A DNA stretch of 64,000 nucleotides from Lanius collurio (taxonomy: Eukaryota; Chordata; Aves; Passeriformes; Laniidae), in contig JACBWW010000008.1 in the NCBI GenBank assembly GCA_020086605.1, forward strand, positions 27,950,250-28,014,249. Reading direction: 5' to 3'. This document shows positions 1 through 10,431 of this stretch, piece by piece. A program made the translations under genes and the position numbers. Below the pieces are notes generated by a model, which was not told the origin of the DNA, did not search any database, and worked only from the letters and a program-made list of their open reading frames with translations. Position 1 is the first letter of the stretch. Each line of letters starts with the position of its first letter.

Positions 1-10
1 AGTGCTACCT

Positions 11-138
11 CTTTATCTCCAGGCCTCCCTGCCAGGGCAGGGGCCCGTCAGACCGCACGTCTGGAGATGCTGCTGCAGTTCCCTTTATCTAAACAAGGGC
101 TTCCTGCCAGGACAGGCGCTTGTCAGACCCTACACACA
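11..138. repeat. Degenerate 72-bp tandem repeat, two copies
   Basis: A block starting with CTTTATCT at 11 recurs at 83. Both copies carry a CCTGCCAGG-like core, then a CAGG and a GTCAGACC segment at the same 72-base spacing. The second copy fades after about 138. More copies could lie left of the window. It may be a minisatellite or part of the U3 region of the neighbouring LTR-like sequence. Confidence 0.55.
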
Positions 139-299
139 GCCTAGGCTGGGAAGGACATTTCCACTGGTCATTTTCAGGAGCAGTAAGGGTGTATAGAGGG
201 AAAGGCAGTGCAGGGAGGTCTCAGCTAATGGGGGCAACTTCATGCCTCCCCTTCACCTGTAGTGAGCAACAGGGATGGCTGTGTGTTCTGTTCTCAGTA

Positions 300-806
300 T
301 GTGGTTTTGGAAGGGATGAGGTAATGATGGCGCCATGTAGCAGAGTTTAGATGCCAAGGCAGTGGTAGTGATGCCTTAGGTTTTAACTTCTGTATTTTTC
401 AAATTCTGCACTGCTTAGTGTGTAACTCTGAAGTTTCTTGTAGCCTGTTCACTTCTGCTCTCTCGTGCTAGGTAGACATAACAAAACCTCTCTGGGCCTG
501 CTCTCCAAGGATGCCCAGACCATCCTAGGCCCAAAAAGTATAAACCAAAAGCCTTTGAGAGAGGGGCAAGTGGAGGGTAATTACATCACTCAACTGAAGC
601 TTTAACTGGAGAATTAACCCTGATACGCAAATGAACCAAACCTATAAAAGTGTGAAGAACTCATGACCTGTCATCCATCTTGGGGTCCATCTTGGCAACA
701 GCCTCTGGCTCCCCAGGGGTACCTTTGAAGGCCTTTCAAATAAATAACTACCTTATTCCCTTACTCCTATCTAGTCTCTGTTTCTAGGAGGCCTCTTAAG
801 GCGTCA
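300..806 (+). mobile_element. Possible solo LTR of an endogenous retrovirus
   Basis: The segment has the layout of a long terminal repeat on the plus strand: TG near the left end, a TATAAAA box at about 642, an AATAAA signal at about 741 roughly 100 bases further on, then a short U5-like stretch ending near GGCGTCA. The pentamer CAGTA occurs just left of the TG (295-299) and again at 805-809, which would fit a 5-bp target duplication. However, the second copy overlaps the CA expected at the LTR end, so the exact boundary is unclear. No gag, pol or env sequence adjoins it. It lies antisense in a RUSC2 intron. Confidence 0.35.
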
Positions 807-1021
807 GTAGAGCTCAGACAGAAGAGAAAAGCCTATGAGATGGACCGAGCAAGGGTATGGGAGGAATTAAGGCAGGCTGGTAGGACTGAGCAGGGTTACA
901 GACCCGTGATGTACCACCATGGTGTAGCCCAGCGGTCAGCTACTGGCCTGACTTCTACCTGTACTGCTACACTCCATGTTAAGCAGCCCTTCTTAGCCCC
1001 AAAAAACACTGCTGCCCTTAC

Positions 1022-1997
1022 CTGTTTGGTTGCCTGGGCTCTTTTTGTACCTTCCTGGACCCAAACAAGTGTCCCCATTTGATGGGCTGGCTGCCCTCTG
1101 ACGCACTGGTGCTGCTGTCCTCTTGGGGGGCTGCTGCTGCTGCTCCCACTCTTTGCTGAGTTTCCTTCTCCTTGCTGCGCTTCAGCTCTGTAAGCACAGA
1201 GTCTGGGGGGCTGCCCATCCAGAAGGGCCAGCTCCGTTCCTTCACTTCTTCGCCGACCACTACCTGCTGGGGCTTTTCCAAGGGCTCTTCCACAGCTTCA
1301 GGACTTGGCTTGCTGGCCACCTTGGGCCTCTCCTCCACATTGCCCTCAGCAATGGGACAAGCCTCTGCACCCTCCACCACCCCTTCTCGGGGAGGTGGTG
1401 CCTTGTGGGTCTCCACTGACCTGGGCACAGGAATCAAAGCCGCCTTCTTCTTCTCAGAGTGGGTGAACTTCGAGCCTTCCGCTGAGCCCTCAATGTAAAT
1501 CTGAGAGGTCTGCATGAGCTGGTACCACCAGCCTGCCTGCTTGTCCTTCTTCCCCTCCCATGTGCTCTCTTGCATCTTACTCCGCTCTTCGTCCCTGTCA
1601 CCTTCTCCACAGGAGGCCCCCACTCCCTTGATCCTCTTCTCACCCACAGCTTGCTGTGGGCTGTGCCCTGGTGAGATGTCACCATCTCTGGCACCCCCTT
1701 GGCATGTTTCAGGAGCAGTGCTGCAGCCATCAGGATCCTCGCTGCTGCCCCGGGTCCGCATCAGCTGCAGGGTGGAGTGCACGGAAAGCAGCAGGTCCTG
1801 CTTCACACGCAGCAGCTCCTTTTGCTGCTGCTGCTCTTTGCCCATCTGCATCAGGTGGTGCTCGAAGAGGAGGTCCAGGTTGAAGGGCAGCAGGGAGAGA
1901 GGCTGAAGCAGGAGCAGGAGCTCCTCGAAAAGAGGCTGGCACACACTGTGAGACAGGCACAAGAAGCCCACTGGCTGGTAGTGTGCCAGGATGATAT
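1022..1997 (-). CDS. RUSC2: RUSC2 coding exon: end of RUN domain and linker before SH3
   Basis: This exon encodes residues about 1169-1493. The acceptor is TCTCTACAG before ATATCATCC, and the donor is AACAG followed by GTAAGG (phase 2). The first ~50 residues finish the RUN domain, including a leucine-rich helix ([17 protein letters not shown]) and LDLLFEHH. A glutamine-rich stretch with KELLRV follows. Conserved RUSC2 linker blocks come next: GWWYQLMQ near residue 1324, [15 protein letters not shown] near 1370, [12 protein letters not shown] near 1424 and [11 protein letters not shown] near 1474. The blocks between them are charged and low in complexity, as expected for a disordered linker. 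The ORF only runs into a stop by reading past the donor. The SH3 domain that should follow is outside the window. Confidence 0.95.
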
Positions 1998-3296
1998 CTG
2001 TAGAGAAACAGACATGAATTAGAGGAGACGCTCTTGTCACCATTGCGAAGGCATCATGAAACTACTGAAACTATGAGGAAAGGGGATGGACACCAGTTTT
2101 TGGTCAAAGTGTGAGGCTCAGGCTTGGGTCAAGAAGCACCAGTTGCTCTGTGTTCTCAGAGCAACTGGCTCTCTCAGCAAACTGGCCCAGACAGAGCTCT
2201 CCTGTTGTGCCTGCAGCCAGGCCCTGCCTGGCAGACTACCAATCCAGATTACCTCTGCCACCAAATGCCATGGAACTAGAATGGGAATAAAGAGCATGAA
2301 AGGGTTGTCACATGTGAAAATTCTATTCTTCAACTTCTGGAGATGAAGAAGGAGCTGCAGATATGGCCAACACCAGTCCCCTGCAGGTAGAGGTGTCAGC
2401 TGAGTACAGCCTTTCCAGGGACCTGTCATGGCTGAACCGTGGGTCTTAGCAGAGAATGAACTAGCATTTCTATCCGTAGCATTCATTGTAGCATTCATTC
2501 ACTTGATTTAACCACATCTGTACTACCCCTCTGTCCTGCTCTATTGTCAGATCTCACTACCAGGGAGAGAACTGGGAATGGGATTTCAGGCCCCAGCCCA
2601 GTGAGACAACAAATTTATACCACAGACAGAACTTGCACTTACCTCCAACCCCTTTGCTTAGCTCTCATCACCCTGACAGCCCCAGCTTTTGCTCACACTT
2701 CCAGCTCTTAATGATGGCTTGAAATAGGTGGTTGTCTTCTGCTTCAGAAAGCCAGGATAAGCATAGATCCTATTCTATTCTATTCTATTCTATTCTATTC
2801 TATTCTATTCTATTCTATTCTATTCTATTCTATTCTATTCTATTCTATTCTATTCTATTCTATTTTGCTATAAAACACATACATCCAGTAAAACCTTTTT
2901 TGTTTGTCAGATTTTCCTTTCCATTTCTATTTCCTGTACCTGAAGAGTTTCAGGTAAGTGTGCACATCTCCAGGCATACCAAACTTTCAGGCACTGGGCA
3001 GGAAACACAGAAATTTGGGGAGCCTTAGATCTATCTCCTGCAGATAGATTGAGGGATCTGCACTGATAGCCTTGGATAGTAGCTGCAGGTGGGAATAACA
3101 CAAGTCCAGGCTCAGGTGGAAGGAGCTGCATGGTACTTTGACTTCCACCTGGGATTTCTCTACTATATTGAGACTGTGTATAGCTTAGTCCTTTAGCCCA
3201 AGCTGAGGGAGCAAAAAAGAAACACATTTCCATCCCAAGCTCTATTTGTGTGCAGAATCTGGCTCCCACTGCAGCCCACAGCCCTCAGGCTCTTAC
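1998..3296 (-). other. RUSC2 intron
   Basis: This 1.3 kb intron lies between a GTAAGA donor at 3296 and a CTCTACAG acceptor at 1998. Its only clear feature is the TATTC microsatellite listed separately. Confidence 0.85.
2771..2860. repeat. Pentanucleotide microsatellite (TATTC)18
   Basis: Eighteen uninterrupted TATTC units are followed by one TATTT. In the sense of the RUSC2 transcript the repeat reads (GAATA)n. Read in register as ATTCT on the plus strand, it is the same motif as the intronic ATXN10 repeat that expands in human SCA10, but there the gene's sense strand carries ATTCT. Such a long perfect array is expected to vary in length. Confidence 0.97.
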
Positions 3297-3343
3297 CTTC
3301 ATGGTTGTAGAGGTGGTTGAACCAGAACTCCAGGGACCGGATA
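3297..3343 (-). CDS. RUSC2: RUSC2 47-nt coding exon (RUN domain)
   Basis: This small exon encodes residues about 1153-1168, IRSLEFWFNHLYNHE, a highly conserved RUN-domain segment of RUSC proteins. The acceptor is TTCCTGCAG and the donor AAG followed by GTAAGA. The first base completes the asparagine codon left open by the upstream exon (phase 2), and the last base opens the aspartate codon finished in the next exon. It is too short to show as an open reading frame, and was found by splice sites and protein recognition. Confidence 0.93.
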
Positions 3344-4414
3344 CTGCAGGAACAGAAAATTAGCAGGGTAAGAAAGAAACAGTGAAGATCTATTCACCCC
3401 ATTCATCCTCACTGTTCTGCCATAAGAAGTGTGGCTGGAAAAGGGTATTTACAAAGCATGAGCTTGTGTGTGAACCTCAGGGAAAGGACAGTGGCTTGGT
3501 CCCATCAGCATGCCCTGATCACAGACACCCAGCCTGTCACCGAACATCTATATGGCTTTGCATGTGGAGTTGTAACCCTTAACAACCATGTTTCCAGCAA
3601 GATTCCTCACTATTCTGCTCCTATGTCCTTGGTAGAGCTTTGTTTTGCTGAGACAAGGCTGCTGTGGAAGAGGCAAATGATCTACAAAACTAAGACCAGT
3701 GGTGGTGGCTCAGCCCAAAATATGCTGGTATCCTGTGCCAGCAGGGGAGAGCTGGGTCACCCTGCGTGGGGAGAGCAGGGCAGAGCTTGTTCCTGCCTGT
3801 AGGAGTTCTACAACATCTAGAGATCTTGGCAACTCTGTTGCCACTGCCAGAGCTCTTGCTGACCACGAGAGAGGAGCAGGAAAACACCATCCTAGGAACA
3901 CCTACCCCTTCACCCACGGAAAGGTATTGCTGCCTTCCTCTGTTAAACACACCTTACATACTGGGCACACTCCTTATGCAAACTGGAAGGGCCAGTCTGG
4001 AATCCTAGACCAGGGCAATTTCTCCTTCAGATCCTTGCCTTGGGAATGCCTTGGGATCCACTGCAGCTCCAGGAAACAGTGGTTTAAAGAGGGATTTCCA
4101 ACTGTAACTATGTCTAACCTCATATGAAGCTGGACAGAGTTTTCTCACCTAATGTTTTGGGGCTAAAAGAGACTGACTCTGTTCTTCAGCTGGCTACAGC
4201 CACTCATTCTCAGTCCTGACCTGGAAGGGGAGGGTTTGATCCACCTGGAGTTCCCTGAGGTTTACAGCTTCTTCCTTCCCTTGCCTACTTCTGGGAGGTG
4301 GCTTCCCAGATTCATAAGTTTTTTTCATGGTCAACCGTGCCTGCCTGCAGTCATGGATCAACAGCTGCTGCCAGCGCTGGACAGGGACTGCAGCCACCCC
4401 AGGATCCTGCTTAC
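3344..4414 (-). other. RUSC2 intron
   Basis: This 1.07 kb intron runs from donor GTAAGC at 4414 to acceptor CTGCAG at 3344. I see no repeat or other element in it. Confidence 0.85.
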
Positions 4415-4520
4415 TTGAGGAGGCCGAAGATGAACGCGTTGAACCTCATGGTGTGGTTGGTGAGCTCTGTGTACTGGCTGATCTTGCTGTAGAGGCTGTG
4501 CAGCAACTTTGTAGAGGGGC
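4415..4520 (-). CDS. RUSC2: RUSC2 coding exon (RUN domain)
   Basis: This exon encodes residues about 1118-1152, running from [16 protein letters not shown] to [14 protein letters not shown]. The acceptor is CTCTCCATAG and the donor CTCAA followed by GTAAGC. It enters in phase 1 and leaves in phase 2, matching both neighbours. The MRFNAFI segment is a helix of the RUN domain, an all-helical fold that commonly serves as an interaction surface for Rab- and Rap-family GTPases and their effectors. The match to vertebrate RUSC2 is close, with conservative changes only. Confidence 0.95.
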
Positions 4521-5194
4521 CTATGGAGAGAAGCAAATGGTTGAGATTAGTTGTGGTGAGCAAAGCCAAAACTGCAGCACAGGATGGACCATCAAGGCAA
4601 GGCAGATGCTGGCCAGGTGTCCATGACTGTGTGTGCTTTGCCTCTACACCACGACAACATGAGCTCACTCCATCCCAACACTTAACCACACATGGGAGAT
4701 GGGCTGTGGTCCATCCCAGACTGCCACTCCAAAATTCGGGGAAAGTTTCAATACCACAAGGACTTGCCTCCCACACTTCAGTGACAATTGCAGCCACTGG
4801 CTCAAAAATAGCATGTAAAGAGAGTACTGTGCTGCATGTTTATGCTTTGGGGTGTCTGCAAAAACCCAGAGCTGAAGATTTGTCATAATCCAGCCATGAG
4901 GCTTCCCAGTATGATGCAGAAACCAATGTGGAATTAATTTTGTTGGGTTTTTTTCTTTTTTTCTTACTGGTTTGGCCTGTTACGGGAGAATTTGCAAATT
5001 TCTGGGGAAATGACAGTAAATGCATGAGCAGAATAGTGCAGTGTCTCTCCCTTCTTCCAAGAGCCAGTCAATGTGCACCCTGTTCCATGAGGGAAATGTG
5101 TGTTTTGCACTCCCATCCTTAGAACCAACCTTCCCCACTACCTCCCAACCACAACTACCACAGAGCTGCAGGAGCTGCTGCACAACATCCATAC
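4521..5194 (-). other. RUSC2 intron
   Basis: This intron of 674 bases has donor GTATGG and acceptor TCCATAG. I recognise no repeat in it. Confidence 0.85.
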
Positions 5195-5369
5195 CTAGCT
5201 GGGTGGATGCCTCCACCACGCTCCAGGGATTGTTCCTCCTCTGGCCGATGATCATGTCCAGGACATAAGCCTTGAGCCCATCACTCAGAATGTCCCGGAC
5301 AGCTGGGCACAGGTATTTCAGGATGAGATGCCCCACATTAGGGCTCACGGAGCTGTTCCCAAGTTTGGC
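5195..5369 (-). CDS. RUSC2: RUSC2 coding exon (core of RUN domain)
   Basis: This exon encodes residues about 1060-1117. It starts [14 protein letters not shown] at a phase-0 acceptor (CCATTAG) and includes [16 protein letters not shown], then [16 protein letters not shown], and ends at TQLG with donor [14 protein letters not shown] and the CPAVR helix are signature blocks of the RUSC1/RUSC2 RUN domain, which is thought to bind Rab GTPases and, in RUSC2, to carry trafficking functions. Reading past the donor gives only intron translation. Confidence 0.96.
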
Positions 5370-7389
5370 CTAATGGACAACAGGCAACAGGGAGAGCGTT
5401 GGTAACTGTTTTCAAGGTAGAGGTGCATGGAAACAGTTCAGTCCCACTTGCCTTCTACAGACAACCAGCAAGCAACATCCAGGCTTAGCAGCTCCTTGAA
5501 CATGCAGGGGCTTTGCTTTCACTCCTGACGCTTCATACACCCTTTCTGGATTGCTCTGTGCAAGGACTTCCCCAGGCTGGGAAGAGGCAATGACTTGAAA
5601 AAAAGAATATCCTAGCTTGGGAAGAGGATAGCCCAATTAGAAGGGATGATGGGTTCTCCCAAAAGGTGTAACCAGGCTCTCCTGCTGGAGGAAGAAAAGA
5701 GCTGGGGATTTTCCTGCTGCTGTAGATTTTCTTGTAGCTAATTTTGGAGCAGGAAGCACCAAGCCACATAGAACTACCAGCTCCAAGGGGACACTTAACT
5801 CAGTGACATATCAAGCTCTAACTCCTAGGGATGACTATAAATAAACAGGGTGAGGGCAAAATGGATGCCCAGAGCTCAGACTGAGGTGCAGAGGAAGCAT
5901 GTAAGAGCCCAGCACCAGCAGAGCAGGGACACATTCTGCTGCTTAGAGTCTTTGAGCTGCCAAGGGGGTCTATCCAAATGGTTCAGGGCACAGACTTTAC
6001 CAGCTGAGCTGGAATTATACTGACCACTTGGCAGAGGTTCACAAAAGCCCTGAACTGAAACTGAACTAGGCTCAGGAATAATCCTGTCAGATCCACTGAG
6101 CACGGCAGCAGCAGGGATGGATGCTGCCTTTTGACAGGTGAATGCTCAGCCCCCGGCACCGACACAGAAAGAAACCCAAGGTTAAAACCACAGCATTGTC
6201 TGCTAAGCAAATAATTGGGGGAATGCTGCAATTATTCCCCAAATCTACACTGTAAGAATTGGAAATCCACAGTGAAGCCTTAAAAAGCCACGGGAATCTC
6301 AAACGCTCCAGTTATGTTGCAGAGCAATCTCTGCATCAGCAACAGCTGTAATTAGGGGAAAATTACTCTGGGCTCTGAGATAAGATTGAATGGTTTTGGA
6401 ATCTGTCCCAGTCAGGTTTCTCCTCGGGGATGGCATGCCAGGGGAGTTGTCATGTCCAAATAGTGTCACATTGCCGCGCAGAGTCGCCTGACTGAAGCCG
6501 AGCATTCACCATTGAGAGGAGGAGCCACAAACATGCTGGGTGTCACAGGACTGCAAACAATGCCTGGTACAAACAGAAGCAAAACTGCTCTGCTTCTGTG
6601 TCATTCTAGAAATGGGGGAATGAGGGAGCACAGGCCACAGACAGACAGCCCCAGGGCAACCTAGATGCACTTGTGTGTTATTCCAGAAATGGGAAACGAG
6701 AGGAGCACAGGCCTAACAAAGCCAGGCCCACAGATGTACTCTGAATACAAGAAGGTGTTCCTGGTAAGGGCTACCATGGGGGTAACCAACTGCCCCAGAT
6801 GGGCAAAGATTGATTGCACTTTTTTATCATTATTGAGCCCCGTGAGACACTGAGGGATGGGGAACACTGCACCGTGTCCTGACAACAGTGCCAGGCCAGA
6901 GTCACAGGACATGTGGAGGAGAGAGATACAATTCTCCACTGTGTGAGATGAAGGAGTGGTGTGCACCAGACCAGAAGGGCGGCTGGTCTGGTATTTTTTC
7001 TTATAAAGAGCCATAGCAAGTACATAAGAAAGAGTTAAAACAGAGCAAACATATATAATACTTGCCTTTTGTACTTCCACAGCCTACAACTATTTTCAAC
7101 TCAGACACTAAGCTGGACATTATTCCTAAATGTTTAATAAACATCAGTGAATTTCCCCTCCCTGTGTTTTTCCTGATCTTCCTTTAAATACATGTACTTA
7201 CTGCAGCATGAAGGAGGAATTGTCACAGATTTACTATCTGCTGCATGGTGTGCCATCACCTTTGTTTGATTTGTTCTTGTTACCCCTGCCTTCATTAGAT
7301 ACCCTGGAGTTTTTTACAGGAAGAGAACAGAGAGGCAGTCTTGCTGCATTACTCTCTGTGTCGTTCAGAATGTTGAATCCTAGACATAC
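5370..7389 (-). other. RUSC2 intron
   Basis: This intron is 2.0 kb long. It contains one local duplication (6598-6713, listed separately). The rest shows no recognised repeat or coding sequence. Confidence 0.85.
6598..6713. repeat. Local direct duplication of about 39 bp
   Basis: A 39-base block at 6598-6636 recurs with several differences at 6675-6713. Both begin GTGT-ATTC-AGAAATGGG and end GGAGCACAGGCC. The offset is 77 bases, which suggests an old tandem duplication of a 77-bp unit. Confidence 0.6.
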
Positions 7390-7466
7390 CTTCACCCCTG
7401 GATCCCTGCTGGTTCCAAAGTGAGCCACAATCAGGTCAACAGCAGTGTTGATAGCCTTCACCAGAC
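7390..7466 (-). CDS. RUSC2: RUSC2 coding exon (start of RUN domain)
   Basis: This exon encodes residues about 1034-1059, [20 protein letters not shown] followed by DPGVK. The first codon is a glycine shared with the upstream exon. The acceptor is TTCCCTCTAG and the donor GAAG followed by GTATGT. It enters in phase 1 and leaves in phase 0. The sequence is nearly the same as other vertebrate RUSC2 proteins and forms the first helix of the RUN domain. Confidence 0.95.
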
Positions 7467-8374
7467 CTAGAGGGAAACAGCAGGTCAGAGAGCTGCCTGA
7501 GTGGCTGCTAGGACAGACCTTGACAAAACAGTCCTTGAAGTAATCAGCTAGGGGCACTGCAAGCCCATGTCTGCAAACAAGCCCTCTGTGCCAAAAAACA
7601 TGCAGACACTCTCTCAATCTTCACCAAAACTGTTCCTGCTTGTTTCAGCACTCACCTATCAGCCTGACAGTAGGACAACCTGTCAATATCCCCAAGGGAC
7701 AGGGACCATCACCTCCACACCATCCCCTGAGGCAGAAGAGATGGGATCTGAAGCAATGAGTCTTTTGCTGCCTTGGTGCCACATGGTGGCAGGGCAGAAG
7801 CCTTGCCTTTGGCATGTTCTGAAACGACTTTCAGTAACAAGCCAGTGGTGCGTAATCTGACATCTGCACCAGGATCATGTGAGAACAGAACTGAAACTGA
7901 ATGGAAGGCTGCCACCTGGTAATCATGAGCACATAGCTGGCGATGGCATAGGAACCCTTCTGCACATCCCTTGCCTTTGAAATTGTAACAAATCAGTTGT
8001 CAAATACCCATCCCCTACCCTGCCTTCTAGCATGGATCCCTCCACAGCCATATCTTGTCCTGCTCTGGAGTCCCTTCTCACACCTTTTTATATAATTGAT
8101 ATAATTTTATATTACTTATGTGGACTTTTTACCGAAATTACAAAATCTCATGTTAGCACATCTGCAACATCACACAGATACACACAGATCTACCCTTTTA
8201 TGTAGAGCCTGAGGTGGCAGCATGCCCTGTCTTAGGGTCACACTCCTCTGCCTGTCTGCTCTCTCTGCCCATTCTTGTGTGCCTAAGATCATTTCTAATC
8301 ATATTTCCTGGCACAAGCAGCTCAAGCACACTCTGTGGCACATTGCACAGTCCACTGGAGAAGCATGGACTTAC
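7467..8374 (-). other. RUSC2 intron
   Basis: This intron is about 0.9 kb long with a strong GTAAGT donor. It has a short AT-rich patch near 8090-8120 but no recognised element. Confidence 0.85.
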
Positions 8375-8518
8375 CCTTCTTCTGCAGCAAGTCGATGGAG
8401 ATAGACTCTGTGTTACCATCTGGGGAGAGGCAGAACTCAGCAGGGGGTTTTTCTGCTAGTGAGAAGTAGTCAGGGAAAAAGTCATTGTAGGTAAGCTGGA
8501 GTTGCCTCATAGACTGTC
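8375..8518 (-). CDS. RUSC2: RUSC2 coding exon before RUN domain
   Basis: This exon encodes residues about 986-1033. It begins with the glycine codon completed across the junction, then [34 protein letters not shown] and [11 protein letters not shown]. The acceptor is GTCCCCACAG and the donor AAGG followed by GTAAGT, phase 1 on both sides. The [13 protein letters not shown] and [14 protein letters not shown] blocks are diagnostic for RUSC2. Confidence 0.96.
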
Positions 8519-9738
8519 CTGTGGGGACAACACAGAGGGGACAAGGATCAGCCCCAATCCCTCACACTAAAGCCCCCTTCATACTGTTTGCTTTTCCCAG
8601 AAGCAACCTGCACCAGCAGCAGTCTTCGTGCCAGCCTGTCCTCTGCTGGGACAGCAAGGCCACAGGCTTGTTCCTGCCCCAGCACTGGTTTGCAATGCGT
8701 GCCTGACCAGTTGATCCCCATGGCCATCCCAGTATGCAACTCCAGCTTGACTGGGGGCCCACAGGCTCTGGAAGATGCTGTGGGAAGTTTACTCTCATGG
8801 GCTGGGGCTAAGGGAAACCTTGCTGCACCAGAGTCTCCATGCTGCTGCAAACAGCGCAAGAGTCAGCACAGAGAAAATCATTACTTGTCACACACAGGCA
8901 CCCACAGACAAGAAGCTACTATGTTTGCTGCCTGTCCTCTGGGATGGCCTCTGTTCTCAAGGGATGAGCGACATCCATAGGAGTTCTCCCGTGTGCTTGA
9001 CTTCTATCTGTTTGACTCTGGGCTATGCATCTTCCCTTGAAGAAAGGATGGAGAAGCTGTTTGTGCTGACAGTGTGAGGTGTAAGGCTTTGAGGAATTCC
9101 CTCCATGGCTTGAGGCTAGCCTGCAGGTGCTCTCCCTCTCATAGACAAATGACACTGCTTTCCCCACAGGACTCTTGGAGGTTCAGTCAAAAGCAGCCTG
9201 CCCCATCAGCCCTTCCTGCAGCAGTTTTGGAGGACAGGGAAGACCTTAAAGGGCAAAATGTGTAGAGGATAGAGTCCCATAAAGACTTTAGTGTTGTCAG
9301 CTGCACTGTGAAAGCTACAGCTTGGCACCCAGCACATCGTCTGGGCTGGGGCAGATGGTCAGGCACTGTGGGGCCAGACCTGAGATCTCCAAGCCCCCCC
9401 CCAACTCCTGTGTGAGACAAACTACAATCTGGAAGCAGCCCAGGAGCACTTCTTGAGGTTTAAATGGGCTCATTCACTTTGCCCTTCAATCCAGCTCACA
9501 GGTGGACTGGACTGCTCTCACCTCATGGGTGAGGGAGACTCCACAAAGATTTGAACCAGTGAAGCAATTTTCACCTTCTTCTTGAACACTCCAGCCCCAC
9601 TGTGAATGGATGTATCATCCCTCCTGCTCTGAGCAGGCAGAGCAGTGATGAATCCAAGCTTAACCTGAGCCCCAAGGAAACTGAGCCCGAGTCCCAAAGT
9701 CACCTCCCAAGACCCCCCAGCAGAAAGGTGGTGCGCAC
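8519..9738 (-). other. RUSC2 intron
   Basis: This 1.2 kb intron has a slightly weak donor (GTGCGC at 9738). I recognise no repeat in it. Confidence 0.8.
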
Positions 9739-9939
9739 CGTTCAGCTTGCAGTGGAAATGGCTGGTGCTGAGAGCACCAGGCAGCTCAAAGATGGGGTTG
9801 CCCCGGTTCAGCCGAGGCTCTTGCTGCCTCCTGTCCAGGCTGCCTGCTAAGCTGGGCAGCACTGAAACGCGGTCCAGACCCAAGGGGTTCCTCCGCCTGT
9901 ACTCCCGCCACTTCAGTGCTTGGGGGGAGAGGTGGTTCG
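9739..9939 (-). CDS. RUSC2: RUSC2 coding exon, conserved basic segment
   Basis: This exon encodes residues about 919-985, from [20 protein letters not shown] through [22 protein letters not shown] to HCKLNG. The acceptor I chose is GCATCCCAG before CGAACC, because it restores alanine across the junction and matches the known protein. The open frame extends further upstream but is not RUSC2-like there. The donor is AACG followed by GTGCGC, which is non-optimal after position +2, so some skipping or an alternative donor is possible. The length of 201 nt (67 codons) keeps phase 1. Confidence 0.9.
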
Positions 9940-10431
9940 CTGGGATGCCGCGAGCAGTGAGCACCAGGCGGGACGACGAGAGCACATGGGAGGATGCAGA
10001 TGGGAAACAGGAACAGAGAGAAAGAAAAAGAAAGAGGACAGAGAAAGAGAGACAGCACATTACTCAGAGGTCCAGCAGCATTTCAGGACACTAGCACATG
10101 CACAGGGAGACAAGTGGAGGCCACTGCCTGGCACGGCAGGCCAGGAGCTTGCATGCCCTGGTGGCTGCAAGCATAGAGGCAGCAGGTTTGGGGTGCAAGC
10201 ACCTGGCATGGGGTGCCGTAAGACCAGCAGCGCACACTGCCCTCTCTGGAGACACAGTGTAGGAGTTGGGACTGGAGGGACATGCTCTCAGTGTAGGTCT
10301 TCCTGCAGCACCTGGATGCAATTTTATCCTGGTGTGTGGCTATAAGAAATGGTGGTACTACAGGGAGCAGCCATGGCTGTAGGGAGCTGGAGACGCTCCA
10401 GACTAGCAGGTCCTGGAGGATGGGTACCTAC
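9940..10431 (-). other. RUSC2 intron
   Basis: This 492-base intron has donor GTAGGT and acceptor ATCCCAG. It has a purine-rich plus-strand run around 10010-10060, which is the pyrimidine tract of the acceptor side on the minus strand. Confidence 0.8.

Larger units (their letters stand above)
1..1021 (-). other. RUSC2 intron after coding exon 1022-1997
   Basis: This is intronic sequence of RUSC2 running off the left edge. I looked on the minus strand for the SH3-domain exon expected next and did not recognise it. The stretch holds a two-copy degenerate tandem repeat and an LTR-like segment, listed separately. Confidence 0.8.

Noticed and set aside
1..1000. Expected SH3-domain exon of RUSC2
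   Set aside because: I searched the minus strand for the conserved block that follows the linker and saw no match, so the exon must lie further left.
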